Assembly (NCBI GenBank): GCA_024743435.1
Contig: JANSWO010000002.1
Location: 1-64,000, forward strand
Length of the DNA stretch: 64,000 nt
Source: Pseudomonadaceae bacterium
Lineage (GTDB): Bacteria; Pseudomonadota; Gammaproteobacteria; Pseudomonadales; Azotimanducaceae
Reading direction: 5' to 3'
Shown: positions 26,232 to 35,342 of the stretch, piece by piece
Numbering within the stretch: the first letter of the stretch is position 1
Layout of the letters: each line of letters opens with the position of its first letter
Translations under genes and position numbers: made by a program
Notes under the pieces: generated by a model
What the model was told of the DNA's origin: nothing
Seen by the model: the letters and a program-made list of their open reading frames with translations, nothing else
The model's database searches: none

Positions 26232-27322
26232 ACGTTGCTGCTGATGGAACGGTAGCTCGGGTTCTTGCCTCGGAGGAGGTGGATTCGTCCTGGCTGACTG
26301 CGTGCTTGCAGCGCGCTGGACACGATGCGGTTGTCACATCGTTCGAGCAAGCACCGATCGGGACGGGCCAGATCGGCAAGTGTTTGCGCTACCAGTTGCA
26401 GTATTCAAGGAACGACAGCGGCGCGCCGGCAACGCTGGTTGGCAAATTCGCCGCCGACGATGCGGACAGCCGAATGGCGGGCGTGCAGTTCGGCAACTTC
26501 ATCAAGGAAGTATCTTTCTACCAGAGCCTGCAATCACGCCTGTCGATTTCGACGCCGCGTTGTTACTACGCTGATATCGATGGTGAGGGGCCGGGTATGG
26601 CGTTGCTGCTGGAGGATCTTGCGCCAATGGTGCAGGGTGACCAGCTTCAGGGCACCGATGCCCGTGTGGCTCGCAGCGCGGTCGCCCAGCTGGTTGGTCT
26701 GCACGCGCCGACGTGGTGCGATGAATCGCTCCGGGGTATTGACTGGCTCGGCGAGCCGGCAGCGGAAACGGGCTCGGAACTGAAGGCCTTGTACGCATCG
26801 CTCGTGCCGGGGTTTCTTGAGCGCTTTGCTGCTGAGCTCGAACCGGACGAAGCTGCGATTATCCAGCGGGTGGGCGAGGCTGACGGGCCGCTGTTCAGCG
26901 GTTTGAGCGATCCCTTCTCGATTGTTCACGTCGATTTCCGCCTCGACAATCTGATGATTGAGGACGCCGCTGGCGAGCCTGCGGTGACAGTCATCGACTG
27001 GCAAAGCCTGACGCTGGGTCACCCGTTATCGGATGTGGCCTATTTTATTGGCGCCGGCCTGCGCCGGGATGAGCGGCGCCGCGTCGAGCGAGGACTAGTG
27101 GAGCACTATCACAAAGGCCTGCTCGCAGCTGGCGTGGCTGGCTATGACTGGCAACGTTGCTGGCAGGACTACGCGCGTGGCAGCTTCGCTGGTTTTGGAG
27201 TCACGGTGATCGCGTCGATGCTCGTGCAGAGGACGCAGCGTGGGGATGAGATGTTTGCCACGATGGCGCGTCGGCACGCCCGCCACGCGCTTGATCTTGG
27301 GGCGGATGATTATCTGTCCTGA
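26228..27322 (+). CDS. Aminoglycoside phosphotransferase-fold (APH) kinase-like protein
   Basis: A 364-residue protein of the APH/choline kinase fold. The Brenner motif FSIVHVDFRLDNLMI carries the catalytic Asp and Asn, and VTVIDWQSLTLGHPLSDVAYFI the metal-binding DxD-like Asp. AMLLLEDL-type sequence (ALLLEDLAPMVQGDQ) marks the hinge. The group resembles the kinase domains fused to acyl-CoA dehydrogenases in ACAD10/11, which phosphorylate 4-hydroxyacyl-CoAs, so a catabolic rather than drug-resistance role is likelier. The start is GTG 26228, overlapping the PPOX stop. A P450 gene follows after 72 bp. Confidence 0.85.
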   Translation: MNVAADGTVARVLASEEVDSSWLTACLQRAGHDAVVTSFEQAPIGTGQIGKCLRYQLQYSRNDSGAPATLVGKFAADDADSRMAGVQFGNFIKEVSFYQSLQSRLSISTPRCYYADIDGEGPGMALLLEDLAPMVQGDQLQGTDARVARSAVAQLVGLHAPTWCDESLRGIDWLGEPAAETGSELKALYASLVPGFLERFAAELEPDEAAIIQRVGEADGPLFSGLSDPFSIVHVDFRLDNLMIEDAAGEPAVTVIDWQSLTLGHPLSDVAYFIGAGLRRDERRRVERGLVEHYHKGLLAAGVAGYDWQRCWQDYARGSFAGFGVTVIASMLVQRTQRGDEMFATMARRHARHALDLGADDYLS

Positions 27323-27394
27323 ACGGACCACACCTGCGCAAGCGCGTTCTGCTGAGACAATTTCACACAGAGTAATTTAGAGCGGGAGTTTTTC

Positions 27395-28669
27395 GTGTCT
27401 GAGGTTTCTAACTTACCGGATGTCGTTGAACCGACGGATGATCAACTGGTCGATCCGGCTGTCTGGGCCGATGAAGCCCGAATTCACGGCCACCTTACAT
27501 GGCTACGCGCAAATGATCCGCTTAGAAAGCTGTCACCCAATGGGTATGCACCTTTTTATGCGGTGACGCGCTATGACGACATCAAAACGGTCGAGCAGGA
27601 TAAAGCAGGTTTTATCTGCGATCCGCGGCCAACGCTTGCTCCGTTAATGACCGAGGCATTCGTGCAGAGCATTCTGCCAGAAGGGCAGAATCACCTGATT
27701 CGCTCGCTGGTTCAGATGGATGACCCAGACCACATCAAGTACCGCATGTTGACCCAGTCCTGGTTTATGGGCGCTAACCTGCGGCGTCTGCAATCGCGAG
27801 TGGAGGGCCTCGCCAAGCTTTATGTAGATCGGCTGGCTGAACTGGGCGGTGAGTGTGACTTTGTGAGGGATGTGGCGATCTGGTATCCGCTGCGGGTCAT
27901 CATGGATGTGCTCGGTGTGCCGGAAGAGGACGAGCCCTTCATGATGAAGCTCACCCAGGAGTTGTTTGGCTCTCAGGATCCTGAGGTGCAACGCTCGTTC
28001 GAGCTGACTGCTATCAAAGATATCGTCGATGATTTCGATGGCTACTTTCGAGCACTCACCGCGTCTCGCAAGAAAGACCCCAAGGACGACATCGCAACGC
28101 TGCTTGCCAATGCACAGATCGACGGCGAGCCGATCCCGGATCTGGAAACCAATGGCTACTACACGATCATCGCGACCGCCGGCCACGACACCACAAGTAA
28201 CTCGGCGGCGGGTGGGCTACTCGCATTGATGGAAAACCCGGAACAGTTTGAACGCTTGCGTTCAGATATGGACACGCACCTGCCGAGCGCGATTGACGAG
28301 ATGATTCGCTGGGTGACACCCGTGCGCCATTTCATGCGTACGGCATCAGCAGACAAGGTGGTCGGCGGCCAGTCTATTGCTGAGGGCGAATCGGTCATTC
28401 TCTGGTATCCCTCGGCCAATCGCGATGAAGCTGTCTTTGATGCGCCCTTTGAGTTTCGTGTTGATCGCAGGGATGCCAAACAGCTCGCCTTCGGCTTTGG
28501 TGGCCATGTCTGTCTTGGCCAGCACCTCGCGCGCATGGAGATGTCGGCGCTGTTTCGTGAGCTGCTGTCCAGAGTTGAGCACTTCGAATTGGCCGGCGAG
28601 CCCAGATACACACAATCGACTTTTGTCGGTGGCTTGAAAAGCCTGCCCATACGTTATCGGATGCGTTAG
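27395..28669 (+). CDS. Cytochrome P450
   Basis: A 424-residue soluble bacterial P450. IIATAGHDTTSNSAAGG is the I-helix motif with the AGHDTT oxygen-activating pair. An ExxR pair lies in the K-helix region (EMIRWVTPVRHFMR). FGFGGHVCLGQHLARMEM carries heme-ligand Cys373. The sequence around FEFRVDRRDAKQLAFGFG resembles P450s that hydroxylate terpenes, steroids or alkyl chains in actinobacteria and marine proteobacteria; the substrate cannot be assigned. The start is GTG 27395 after GCGGGAG. No ferredoxin or ferredoxin reductase gene lies nearby. Confidence 0.92.
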   Translation: MSEVSNLPDVVEPTDDQLVDPAVWADEARIHGHLTWLRANDPLRKLSPNGYAPFYAVTRYDDIKTVEQDKAGFICDPRPTLAPLMTEAFVQSILPEGQNHLIRSLVQMDDPDHIKYRMLTQSWFMGANLRRLQSRVEGLAKLYVDRLAELGGECDFVRDVAIWYPLRVIMDVLGVPEEDEPFMMKLTQELFGSQDPEVQRSFELTAIKDIVDDFDGYFRALTASRKKDPKDDIATLLANAQIDGEPIPDLETNGYYTIIATAGHDTTSNSAAGGLLALMENPEQFERLRSDMDTHLPSAIDEMIRWVTPVRHFMRTASADKVVGGQSIAEGESVILWYPSANRDEAVFDAPFEFRVDRRDAKQLAFGFGGHVCLGQHLARMEMSALFRELLSRVEHFELAGEPRYTQSTFVGGLKSLPIRYRMR

Positions 28670-28672
28670 ACC

Positions 28673-29638
28673 GTGGCGCTTGGTGTTAGTGACGGAACTG
28701 ATGCGGAATTGGTGCAGACTCCCGGCAATCCCTGCCCGGATAACGCTGAGACACTCTGGCTCGAAGGCCTCGGCGGTTGCCGGCTACGCACCGTGCGCTG
28801 GATGAGCGGTGTGGATCAGCCCGTCGGCTCAGTGCTGTTGCTGCATGGTTTTTCAGAATTCATCGAGAAGTACTTCGAAACCGCCCAGCATCTGTTGAAT
28901 CGGGGCTGGCACGTGGTGACCTTTGACTGGCGCGGACAGGGGTTGTCCGAGCGGCTGAACTCCGCTGTGGGACAACGCGGTTACGTCGAGGATTTTGAAC
29001 ACTTCGCCTTCGATGCCCGTGCTGTATTTGACCAGCTGATCGAGCCTCTACCAGGTAAGCGCCTGCTCATGGGACATTCCATGGGTGGCAACCTGGCGCT
29101 GAGATTGCTGCAGGATCATGAGCCGCGTTTTGATGCTGCGGTGGTTTGTGCGCCTATGCTTGGGCTGTTCCGGCTACCGCTGTGGCTTGCCCGCGTGGTT
29201 TCGCGAGCCTATGTAGCGTTGGGCAAAGACGCCGACTTTGTGTGGGGTGGCGCTGAGCGGGATTTTTCGGATACGGCGGTAAACGTGCTGACGACAGATG
29301 CTGCGCGTTTCGCTCGCAACCAGTCGATACTGCGCGCTTGCCCGGAGCTTGCGACCCATGCGCCGACGTGGCGCTGGCTGCGTGAGGCGTCTGTCAGTTC
29401 CGCGCGGGTGAGCGCTAAGTCCCGGGCCCGTCAGATCGATACGCCAACACTGATCGTTGCGGCGGAGTGCGACAAGGTTGTCTCAATCAAAGGGTATGAG
29501 CGTTTTGCGGCGGCCAGCGAATGGGTTCGGGTTGAGCAAATTGATGGTGCGGAGCACGAAGTGCTGCAGGAAAGCGATGAGCTGCAAGCCCAGTTTTGGG
29601 ATTCGTTCGATCGCTTCACTCACCAGCACGGGAATTGA
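28673..29638 (+). CDS. Alpha/beta hydrolase, monoacylglycerol-lipase-like
   Basis: A 321-residue serine hydrolase. SVLLLHGFSEFIEKYFETAQHL provides the oxyanion hole, RLLMGHSMGGNLALRLL the nucleophile Ser in GHSMG, TLIVAAECDKVVS the acid Asp, and DGAEHEVLQESDE the His. The pattern, including FDWRGQGLSERL, is that of lysophospholipase/monoglyceride lipases. It starts 4 bp after the P450 stop, so the two genes are one unit. Its last 23 bp overlap the convergent MFS gene. Confidence 0.88.
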   Translation: MALGVSDGTDAELVQTPGNPCPDNAETLWLEGLGGCRLRTVRWMSGVDQPVGSVLLLHGFSEFIEKYFETAQHLLNRGWHVVTFDWRGQGLSERLNSAVGQRGYVEDFEHFAFDARAVFDQLIEPLPGKRLLMGHSMGGNLALRLLQDHEPRFDAAVVCAPMLGLFRLPLWLARVVSRAYVALGKDADFVWGGAERDFSDTAVNVLTTDAARFARNQSILRACPELATHAPTWRWLREASVSSARVSAKSRARQIDTPTLIVAAECDKVVSIKGYERFAAASEWVRVEQIDGAEHEVLQESDELQAQFWDSFDRFTHQHGN

Positions 29639-30869
29639 CCTCGGGCTCGTCGCCGCGTGGGTCCATTTCCATGGCGCTGAGGGTGGTCTTGGGCAGAACC
29701 TGAAACGGCTCGAAGTGCTCCGCGTTCGCCTCGTGTACCGCCAGCCGGTAGCCCGTCCACAATATGCCTAGCCCGTAGGCGATGGCGAGAATCACAAAGA
29801 ACATGTCTGTGCTGGAGGAGTCGCCAGCGCTGGCATAGCCTGCACCAGCGAAAACCAGAGGCCCTGTCGCAGAGCCCAGTCCGTTAGCCACAAGCATTGT
29901 GCTTGTGATGGCGAGAAACTTACCTTCCGCGTTGTCGTTGGCGTGTGCGATCGCGACGGAGTACATGGGCATTGCTGTACCTCCGAGCACGAATCCGATC
30001 GCGTTCAACGCGGTGGCGCTGACACCAGTTAGCTTGCCCATGATCAGGCTCAGACAACCAATCGCACAAAGACCCAGCATTACCCAGCGCCGATCAATGT
30101 GGTCAGACAGGCGGCCGACGGGTAGCTGACAGATCACTCCACCCAGCAGAACCCAGGCGATGAATATCGCGCCGGCCGCTGGGTCACCGGTTTGCGCGCT
30201 CGCGAAGACAGCGCCATTGCTCCACAACAAGCCCATCACAATGCCGGAGATTGCGACCATGACCGGTCCGACTTGCGATGCCCTGTAGGCCGCGCGGAAA
30301 TCGACCTTAACCGCCGCCGGAACCTGGGGCTCCGGGCTCGTGGTCATCGCAACGGGAAGAATCGCGAGGGCAAAGATGATTGCGGCCACGACCGTGCCGC
30401 TCACAAAGGCATCCGGAGTCACCAGCAGTTGGCCAATGGACATCGAGACAATGCAGAGAAAGCCATAAAACGAAAGGACCGAACCGCGGAGCTCGTTCGG
30501 GGAGTTCTCGTTGAGCCAGCTCTCCAGGACGATGTATAGACCCGCAAGGCTGGCGCCGGTTACCGCTCGGCCGCCGACCCATATCGCCAGCAGTTGCCAT
30601 TGGGATAGCAGCAGAATGGCTGTGATCGCAACGGCGGCGCAGATCGCGAAGGTGCGAATGTGCCCTGCGCGACGAATTACTCTGGGCAGGAGCAAACAGC
30701 CGGCGATGAAGCCGATGAAGTAGGCGGAGCCGGTGATGCCGATTTCCGCTGAGCTCCAACCGAGTGCCTGCGCGTGCAAGGGCAGCAATGTCTGCTGCAG
30801 CCCGTGGCCCGTTAACAAGATGGCAAGCGACAGCAACACGCTGGATAGTGAGCGGATAGCGTTAGTCAC
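29616..30869 (-). CDS. MFS transporter (YcaD-like)
   Basis: A 417-residue, twelve-helix major facilitator protein. GLQQTLLPLHAQALGWSSAEIG and GSAYFIGFIAGCLLLPRVIRRAGH form helices 1-2 with the loop-2/3 basic motif. LYIVLESWLNENSPNELRGSV is typical of the YcaD/YfkF group. The second half repeats a similar motif in QLPVGRLSDHIDRRWVMLG. The transported compound is unknown. It is encoded just upstream of the histidine kinase in the opposite order; both read leftward. Confidence 0.88.
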   Translation of the reverse strand: MTNAIRSLSSVLLSLAILLTGHGLQQTLLPLHAQALGWSSAEIGITGSAYFIGFIAGCLLLPRVIRRAGHIRTFAICAAVAITAILLLSQWQLLAIWVGGRAVTGASLAGLYIVLESWLNENSPNELRGSVLSFYGFLCIVSMSIGQLLVTPDAFVSGTVVAAIIFALAILPVAMTTSPEPQVPAAVKVDFRAAYRASQVGPVMVAISGIVMGLLWSNGAVFASAQTGDPAAGAIFIAWVLLGGVICQLPVGRLSDHIDRRWVMLGLCAIGCLSLIMGKLTGVSATALNAIGFVLGGTAMPMYSVAIAHANDNAEGKFLAITSTMLVANGLGSATGPLVFAGAGYASAGDSSSTDMFFVILAIAYGLGILWTGYRLAVHEANAEHFEPFQVLPKTTLSAMEMDPRGDEPEVNSRAGE

Positions 30870-30958
30870 AATGTCGAACCCAATAAGCGCTTGGATAAAA
30901 ATGGCGCGCGATTGTGCGTGAGAAACGACGCGATGCGAAGCAAATTTGGAAGCGTTTT

Positions 30959-33802
30959 TTAGCGGCTACCAATGCCAGCGTCGGCAGCGCGCTCGAGCGC
31001 ACTCGCGACGTCCTCCAGGCGAATGGGTTTACCGACGAAATCGTTCATACCCGCATCCAGACAGTCCGCCCGATCCTCGGGTCGGGCGTTAGCGGTCATT
31101 GCGACGATGTATGGAGCTGGATCTGCCTCTTCCAAGCGTATCAGCCGCGTAGCTTCGAGCCCGTCTATTTCTGGCATCTGAACATCCATGAAGATCAGAG
31201 CGTACTCGCGCTGGGTCATCATCTCGATGGCTTCACGGCCGTTGGCGGCGGTGTCAGCATGCATTCCCAGCTTCTTTAGCATACTCCGGGCAACGGTCTG
31301 ATTGACCACGTTGTCTTCGGCTACGAGTACGCTCTGACCGAGCAAGCCATCTGGTGCTGATCGCGGCTTGGGTAGGCTGACTTTCTCCCGTTTCTGCTCG
31401 CTCAGCGCACTCGCGATCGCGAAGAACAGATCGCTCGGCCGCACAGGCTTGCGCAGAACGCTGGCAAAGACATTCCAGTCGACATCACCACGATCGAGCG
31501 ATGTCAGCAGAATGATTGGGACGTCGACTGAGATTGTCTCGTGGATGCGCCTCGTCAGCTCCACGCCGTCCATATCGGGCATCGCCATATCGGTAATCAC
31601 GATGTCAGGCAACCTGGGATTGCTCTTCTGCGCGGCCAGCAGTTCACCACCGCTTGCGTAGATCGCGGACTCGACGCCCAGCCAGTGCAGCAGGCCGCTC
31701 AGCACGTTCCGGTTCGTGTCATTATCGTCAATCGCTACAACGTACTGGCCTTCGAGGAGAGGCAGGTCATAGCGTTTCTCCGCCGGTGCACACAATGCCT
31801 GGATAGTGAACTCGAAGGTGGAGCCTTGCCCTTCGACGCTCGATACATCGATCTGGCCGCCCATCAATTCGACCAGTGAGCGTGAGATAGACAGGCCAAG
31901 GCCTGTGCCGCCGTAGCGGCGAGTGGTTGAGGCATCTGCCTGGGTAAACGCATCGAACAGCTTGCTGATTTTGGCGGCCGGGATGCCGATGCCAGTGTCG
32001 CTGATGGCGAAGCTGATCGTGCTGCTTCGACCGTGGGCCCCGTCGCTCGCGTGGGCATCTTCGCGTACGGCCACGCGCAGACACACCTCGCCTGACTCCG
32101 TAAATTTCACCGCGTTCGACAACAGGTTGACGAGGACCTGGCGCAAGCGTTGCACGTCTGCCCGCACACGCCGGGCGTGCATTGGCTGCAGATCCAATAT
32201 GACCTCAATGTTCTGTTTGGCTGCGAGCGGCGAAATGATGTCCAGAGCATCGGCGCAGCATTGCTCAAGATCGAAGGTCTGCTCCTCAAGTTCAATCTGA
32301 CCGGCTTCGATTTTCGAGAAATCCAGAATCTCGTTAATGATTGTCAGCAGCGATTCGCCGCTAGAGCGAACGGTTTCGACATAACTGGATTGCTCGTCGT
32401 TCAGACGTGTGTTCAATAGCAGCGACGTCATGCCGATTACGCCGTTCATTGGCGTTCGGATTTCGTGACTCATATTGGCGAGGAACCGGCTGCGAATCTC
32501 AATGGCTGCCTCCGCCTCCTCTTTAGCGAGTTGCAACTGTTGCTGGCGCTCATGCAGCAAGGTCAGGTCGCTTACGCGAATCATGGCGGTCTCTTCATCC
32601 ACGCTATCCAGTTTGATCATGGCGAGGTTGCCAAAAGACTCCCGGCCATCGGCGCTGTAGAACGTGAGGTCCTGATTCCAGCCCGGTGTGTTCAAAATAC
32701 GCCGGATGAGTGCGCTCGGCTCTTCCTCAGGGTTCGCATCGTTAAAAGCTTTTTCGAGTAGCTCGGAGATTTCCGTGAGGTTTTCAGTCGCGAGCATCTC
32801 CTTTGCTCGCCGATTGGCGGCGCGAGGCTTGGAACTCGCAATGTCACCGTAGATCAGGGCATCGGCGGATTGTTCGAATACAGCCTCGGCAAGAACCCGG
32901 GCTCGATCAGTTTCCTTCTGCCGGTTATGCAGGTCGGTAATGTTGGTGACCCGAACCATCATTTTGCCGTCACGTGCGTCACCGAGCATGGCCATTTGCA
33001 GGCGACCGTAGAAGGCGTCACCAGAGGCTGTTTCGAACTCGAGATCCTCGGATACGGCCCCGTTAGTCAGGTCTTGCATGAGTTGTTGCAGCCCCGCTCG
33101 ATCCGATCTGTGACGCTTCAGGTAGGCTCTTTGACAGAGCTGAGCAACTGTTTGCGGATCGTCGGAGTTGAACATCGCTTTCGCGCCGGCGTTCAACCCC
33201 AGAACCTCCATGGTTCGAGCGTTGCCGTATAAGAGGGCATCCTCAGTGTTGTCGAATATGGACTGGATCAGCTCGGCGCTGCGCCCTCGCTCTAACGCCA
33301 CACGATACATGTAGTAGCGCAGGCCGCCGGCGAGCAGGGCCACCGAATATAGGGTCGGCAAATAGCCGCTGATCGGGTAGCCCGGATCCGTAACGCCGAG
33401 AGCGAATCCGGTCAGAATCGCGCAGCTGCTGATGAGCCAGGCGCTGATCATCCATGGCCGTGGGAACATGAAGGTGACACAGGCAAGAATCATGAAGCTG
33501 TCGATCACCGTCGCCAGTGACAAACTATCGGCGGATAGCCGGGCGCCATAGCAAAGGGCCAGGAAAGCCGCCGCAATCAGAGTCAAGCTGGCCAGGCTCT
33601 GACGGACCCAGCGGCTGACGAAACTGAGCAGGCATGAACCGAGCCCAAAGCACGCAAATCCCCAGAACCCGATGCGCATGAGCGCGTCGGTCAACGGATC
33701 ACCTGACAGCGCCTGACTTGCGAAAATCAGCGCAACCGCAGGCGTACCGATAAAGGTAAAGGCCCGTAGCAGCAGGGTTGCATTGTCATAGTGGTTGCGC
33801 AC
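30959..33802 (-). CDS. Hybrid sensor histidine kinase with two receiver domains
   Basis: A 947-residue membrane kinase. Residues about 1-170 hold roughly six hydrophobic segments. Two PAS-like domains follow (about 175-295 and 305-425), each beginning with DAL-YG-type sequence (NTEDALLYGNART; QSADALIYGDIAS), which suggests an internal duplication. HisKA has FLANMSHEIRTPMNGVIG with His446. The ATPase domain shows NLLSNAVKF, DTGIGIP and GGTGLGLSIS. Receiver 1 has Asp738 in VITDMAMPDMDG; receiver 2 has Asp873 in IFMDVQMPEIDG, with the conserved Lys in GKPIRLED. No Hpt domain is present, so a separate phosphotransfer protein is needed. The signal is unknown. Confidence 0.93.
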   Translation of the reverse strand: MRNHYDNATLLLRAFTFIGTPAVALIFASQALSGDPLTDALMRIGFWGFACFGLGSCLLSFVSRWVRQSLASLTLIAAAFLALCYGARLSADSLSLATVIDSFMILACVTFMFPRPWMISAWLISSCAILTGFALGVTDPGYPISGYLPTLYSVALLAGGLRYYMYRVALERGRSAELIQSIFDNTEDALLYGNARTMEVLGLNAGAKAMFNSDDPQTVAQLCQRAYLKRHRSDRAGLQQLMQDLTNGAVSEDLEFETASGDAFYGRLQMAMLGDARDGKMMVRVTNITDLHNRQKETDRARVLAEAVFEQSADALIYGDIASSKPRAANRRAKEMLATENLTEISELLEKAFNDANPEEEPSALIRRILNTPGWNQDLTFYSADGRESFGNLAMIKLDSVDEETAMIRVSDLTLLHERQQQLQLAKEEAEAAIEIRSRFLANMSHEIRTPMNGVIGMTSLLLNTRLNDEQSSYVETVRSSGESLLTIINEILDFSKIEAGQIELEEQTFDLEQCCADALDIISPLAAKQNIEVILDLQPMHARRVRADVQRLRQVLVNLLSNAVKFTESGEVCLRVAVREDAHASDGAHGRSSTISFAISDTGIGIPAAKISKLFDAFTQADASTTRRYGGTGLGLSISRSLVELMGGQIDVSSVEGQGSTFEFTIQALCAPAEKRYDLPLLEGQYVVAIDDNDTNRNVLSGLLHWLGVESAIYASGGELLAAQKSNPRLPDIVITDMAMPDMDGVELTRRIHETISVDVPIILLTSLDRGDVDWNVFASVLRKPVRPSDLFFAIASALSEQKREKVSLPKPRSAPDGLLGQSVLVAEDNVVNQTVARSMLKKLGMHADTAANGREAIEMMTQREYALIFMDVQMPEIDGLEATRLIRLEEADPAPYIVAMTANARPEDRADCLDAGMNDFVGKPIRLEDVASALERAADAGIGSR

Positions 33803-33899
33803 GCGCTCGCCAGTTAGTAACCGTCCATTTGAGTGTAGACGGCCAGACCGGGGGCGTGTCGCGCGTGCTCAATGGGATGCTCTCGCATCCCAGGTCAGT

Positions 33900-35081
33900 T
33901 CAACGGCGTGTGAACAGGGCCGGTAGCTCCTCATCACTGGCAGCGAGAATCTCATCGAGCCAGCGGTGGAAGTTCTGACCGCCTTCTTCATTGCGACCGA
34001 ACATCACTTCCGGCTTGGCACCGGTTTTCAGTGCACGCTGCTGTTTCAAGCCGGTCGCGTAGTCTTCTTCCTGCACGACATATTCGAGGAATTTAAATTG
34101 CTCCTTAGCCTCGGCAGCGATCTCCTCGGTAGCCGGTGGCTTCTCCATCAGATAGTTCTGAACCGTGAACGATTCTTCCGGCGTATCGCCGGGAAACAAC
34201 TGGGACAGCATCACTCCGCGGCCACCACCATCGAACGAAGCGATGGAGATGTGTGGGAAAATTGTCCATACACCGGACAACAGGGATTGGGTTGGCCACT
34301 CTTCCTCAGGCTCATCGAGCAGTTTCAGTAGTGACGGATCTGGACCCATGGCTCTTTGATGAGGTCCCCAGCCGTAGTAGATCGCCCGGTGCGGAAAGTC
34401 ACTGCCGAATGTGTCTTTGTGCAGGATTGGCAGATGGTACAGATCCAGGTAGCCGTCGTAAGCGATTTTCCAGTTCGGGCCTTTGACGACGCGAGAGTCG
34501 AAGAAATGCCAGTTTTCGAAGCCCCAGTTCGCCAACAGGTCATCGTAGCCGCAGAGGAATTCACTGATGTTCAGCGTTGATTTCGGGTTGAGCGTTACCC
34601 AGATGAGACCAGCTCGTTCCTGCACTGGGAGCGGTGTGAGGCTATTGCATTTTTTGTCGATCTCTCCGAAATCCTGCTCCGCAAAGATGCCGACAAGATC
34701 GCCAGTCTGGTTGTAGCTCCATGCGTGGTAGGGGCAGGTGAATCGATTGCTGTTGCCCCGCCCCGGAGCCACCAGTTGTGCGCCTCTGTGGCTGCACATA
34801 TTGACGAATGCGTGCACGACACCGCTGCGATCCCGGTTGATGATCACCGGCATCCCAGCGGCTTCCATAGCCTTGTAGTCACCCGGGTTTGGCAATTCAG
34901 CAGTTACTGCGAGCATCAAGGGAATGCGGCGGAAAATGCCATCCATCTCAAGCTGCCAGCGGCTCGGGTCTGTGTACTTGCTAGCAGGAACCATCAACAC
35001 GTCGTCAGCCTGAGCGATGGTGCCGGCCTTAACGTGAGCGGCGTTGTCGCGAGCGGTAGCAATTAGTTCGGCGCGGCTCAT
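33900..35081 (-). CDS. Rieske non-heme iron oxygenase, alpha subunit
   Basis: A 393-residue aromatic-ring-hydroxylating-dioxygenase type catalytic subunit. The Rieske cluster ligands are Cys96, His98, Cys116 and His119 (NMCSHRGAQL and FTCPYHAWSY). The catalytic domain has AYDGYLDLYHLPILHKDTFG, which supplies two His ligands of the mononuclear iron; the Asp ligand lies further on. ATG 35081 follows AAGGAG. No beta subunit, ferredoxin or reductase is adjacent, as is common for the homotrimeric Rieske monooxygenases. The substrate is unknown. Confidence 0.9.
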   Translation of the reverse strand: MSRAELIATARDNAAHVKAGTIAQADDVLMVPASKYTDPSRWQLEMDGIFRRIPLMLAVTAELPNPGDYKAMEAAGMPVIINRDRSGVVHAFVNMCSHRGAQLVAPGRGNSNRFTCPYHAWSYNQTGDLVGIFAEQDFGEIDKKCNSLTPLPVQERAGLIWVTLNPKSTLNISEFLCGYDDLLANWGFENWHFFDSRVVKGPNWKIAYDGYLDLYHLPILHKDTFGSDFPHRAIYYGWGPHQRAMGPDPSLLKLLDEPEEEWPTQSLLSGVWTIFPHISIASFDGGGRGVMLSQLFPGDTPEESFTVQNYLMEKPPATEEIAAEAKEQFKFLEYVVQEEDYATGLKQQRALKTGAKPEVMFGRNEEGGQNFHRWLDEILAASDEELPALFTRR

Positions 35082-35342
35082 GTTTTGCTCCTTGTGTATC
35101 TGTACTGGTTGGGACTCGGTCTGCCGGCGATTGCAGTTGTCACTGGCAACCCAAACGAGCGCTGACCGGTGCCAATTGCACATCGCGGGCGGCGATCCAG
35201 AAAACCGTCAGCTCTGACGGTTGATGCTATGCCCAAGGGCAGAGGAGGTAAAGCCCCGAGCGCGCGCTATGTACGCTGCGCCAGTGCCGAAAATCTGTGA
35301 CTATTGAGGGCGTTTCTTCGAAGTGATTCAGAGGTGAAGGTA

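Noticed and set aside
26228-27322. Antibiotic-resistance aminoglycoside phosphotransferase
   Set aside because: The fold matches, but the sequence resembles the ACAD10/11-type kinase group and the neighbours are catabolic, so drug resistance is not supported.
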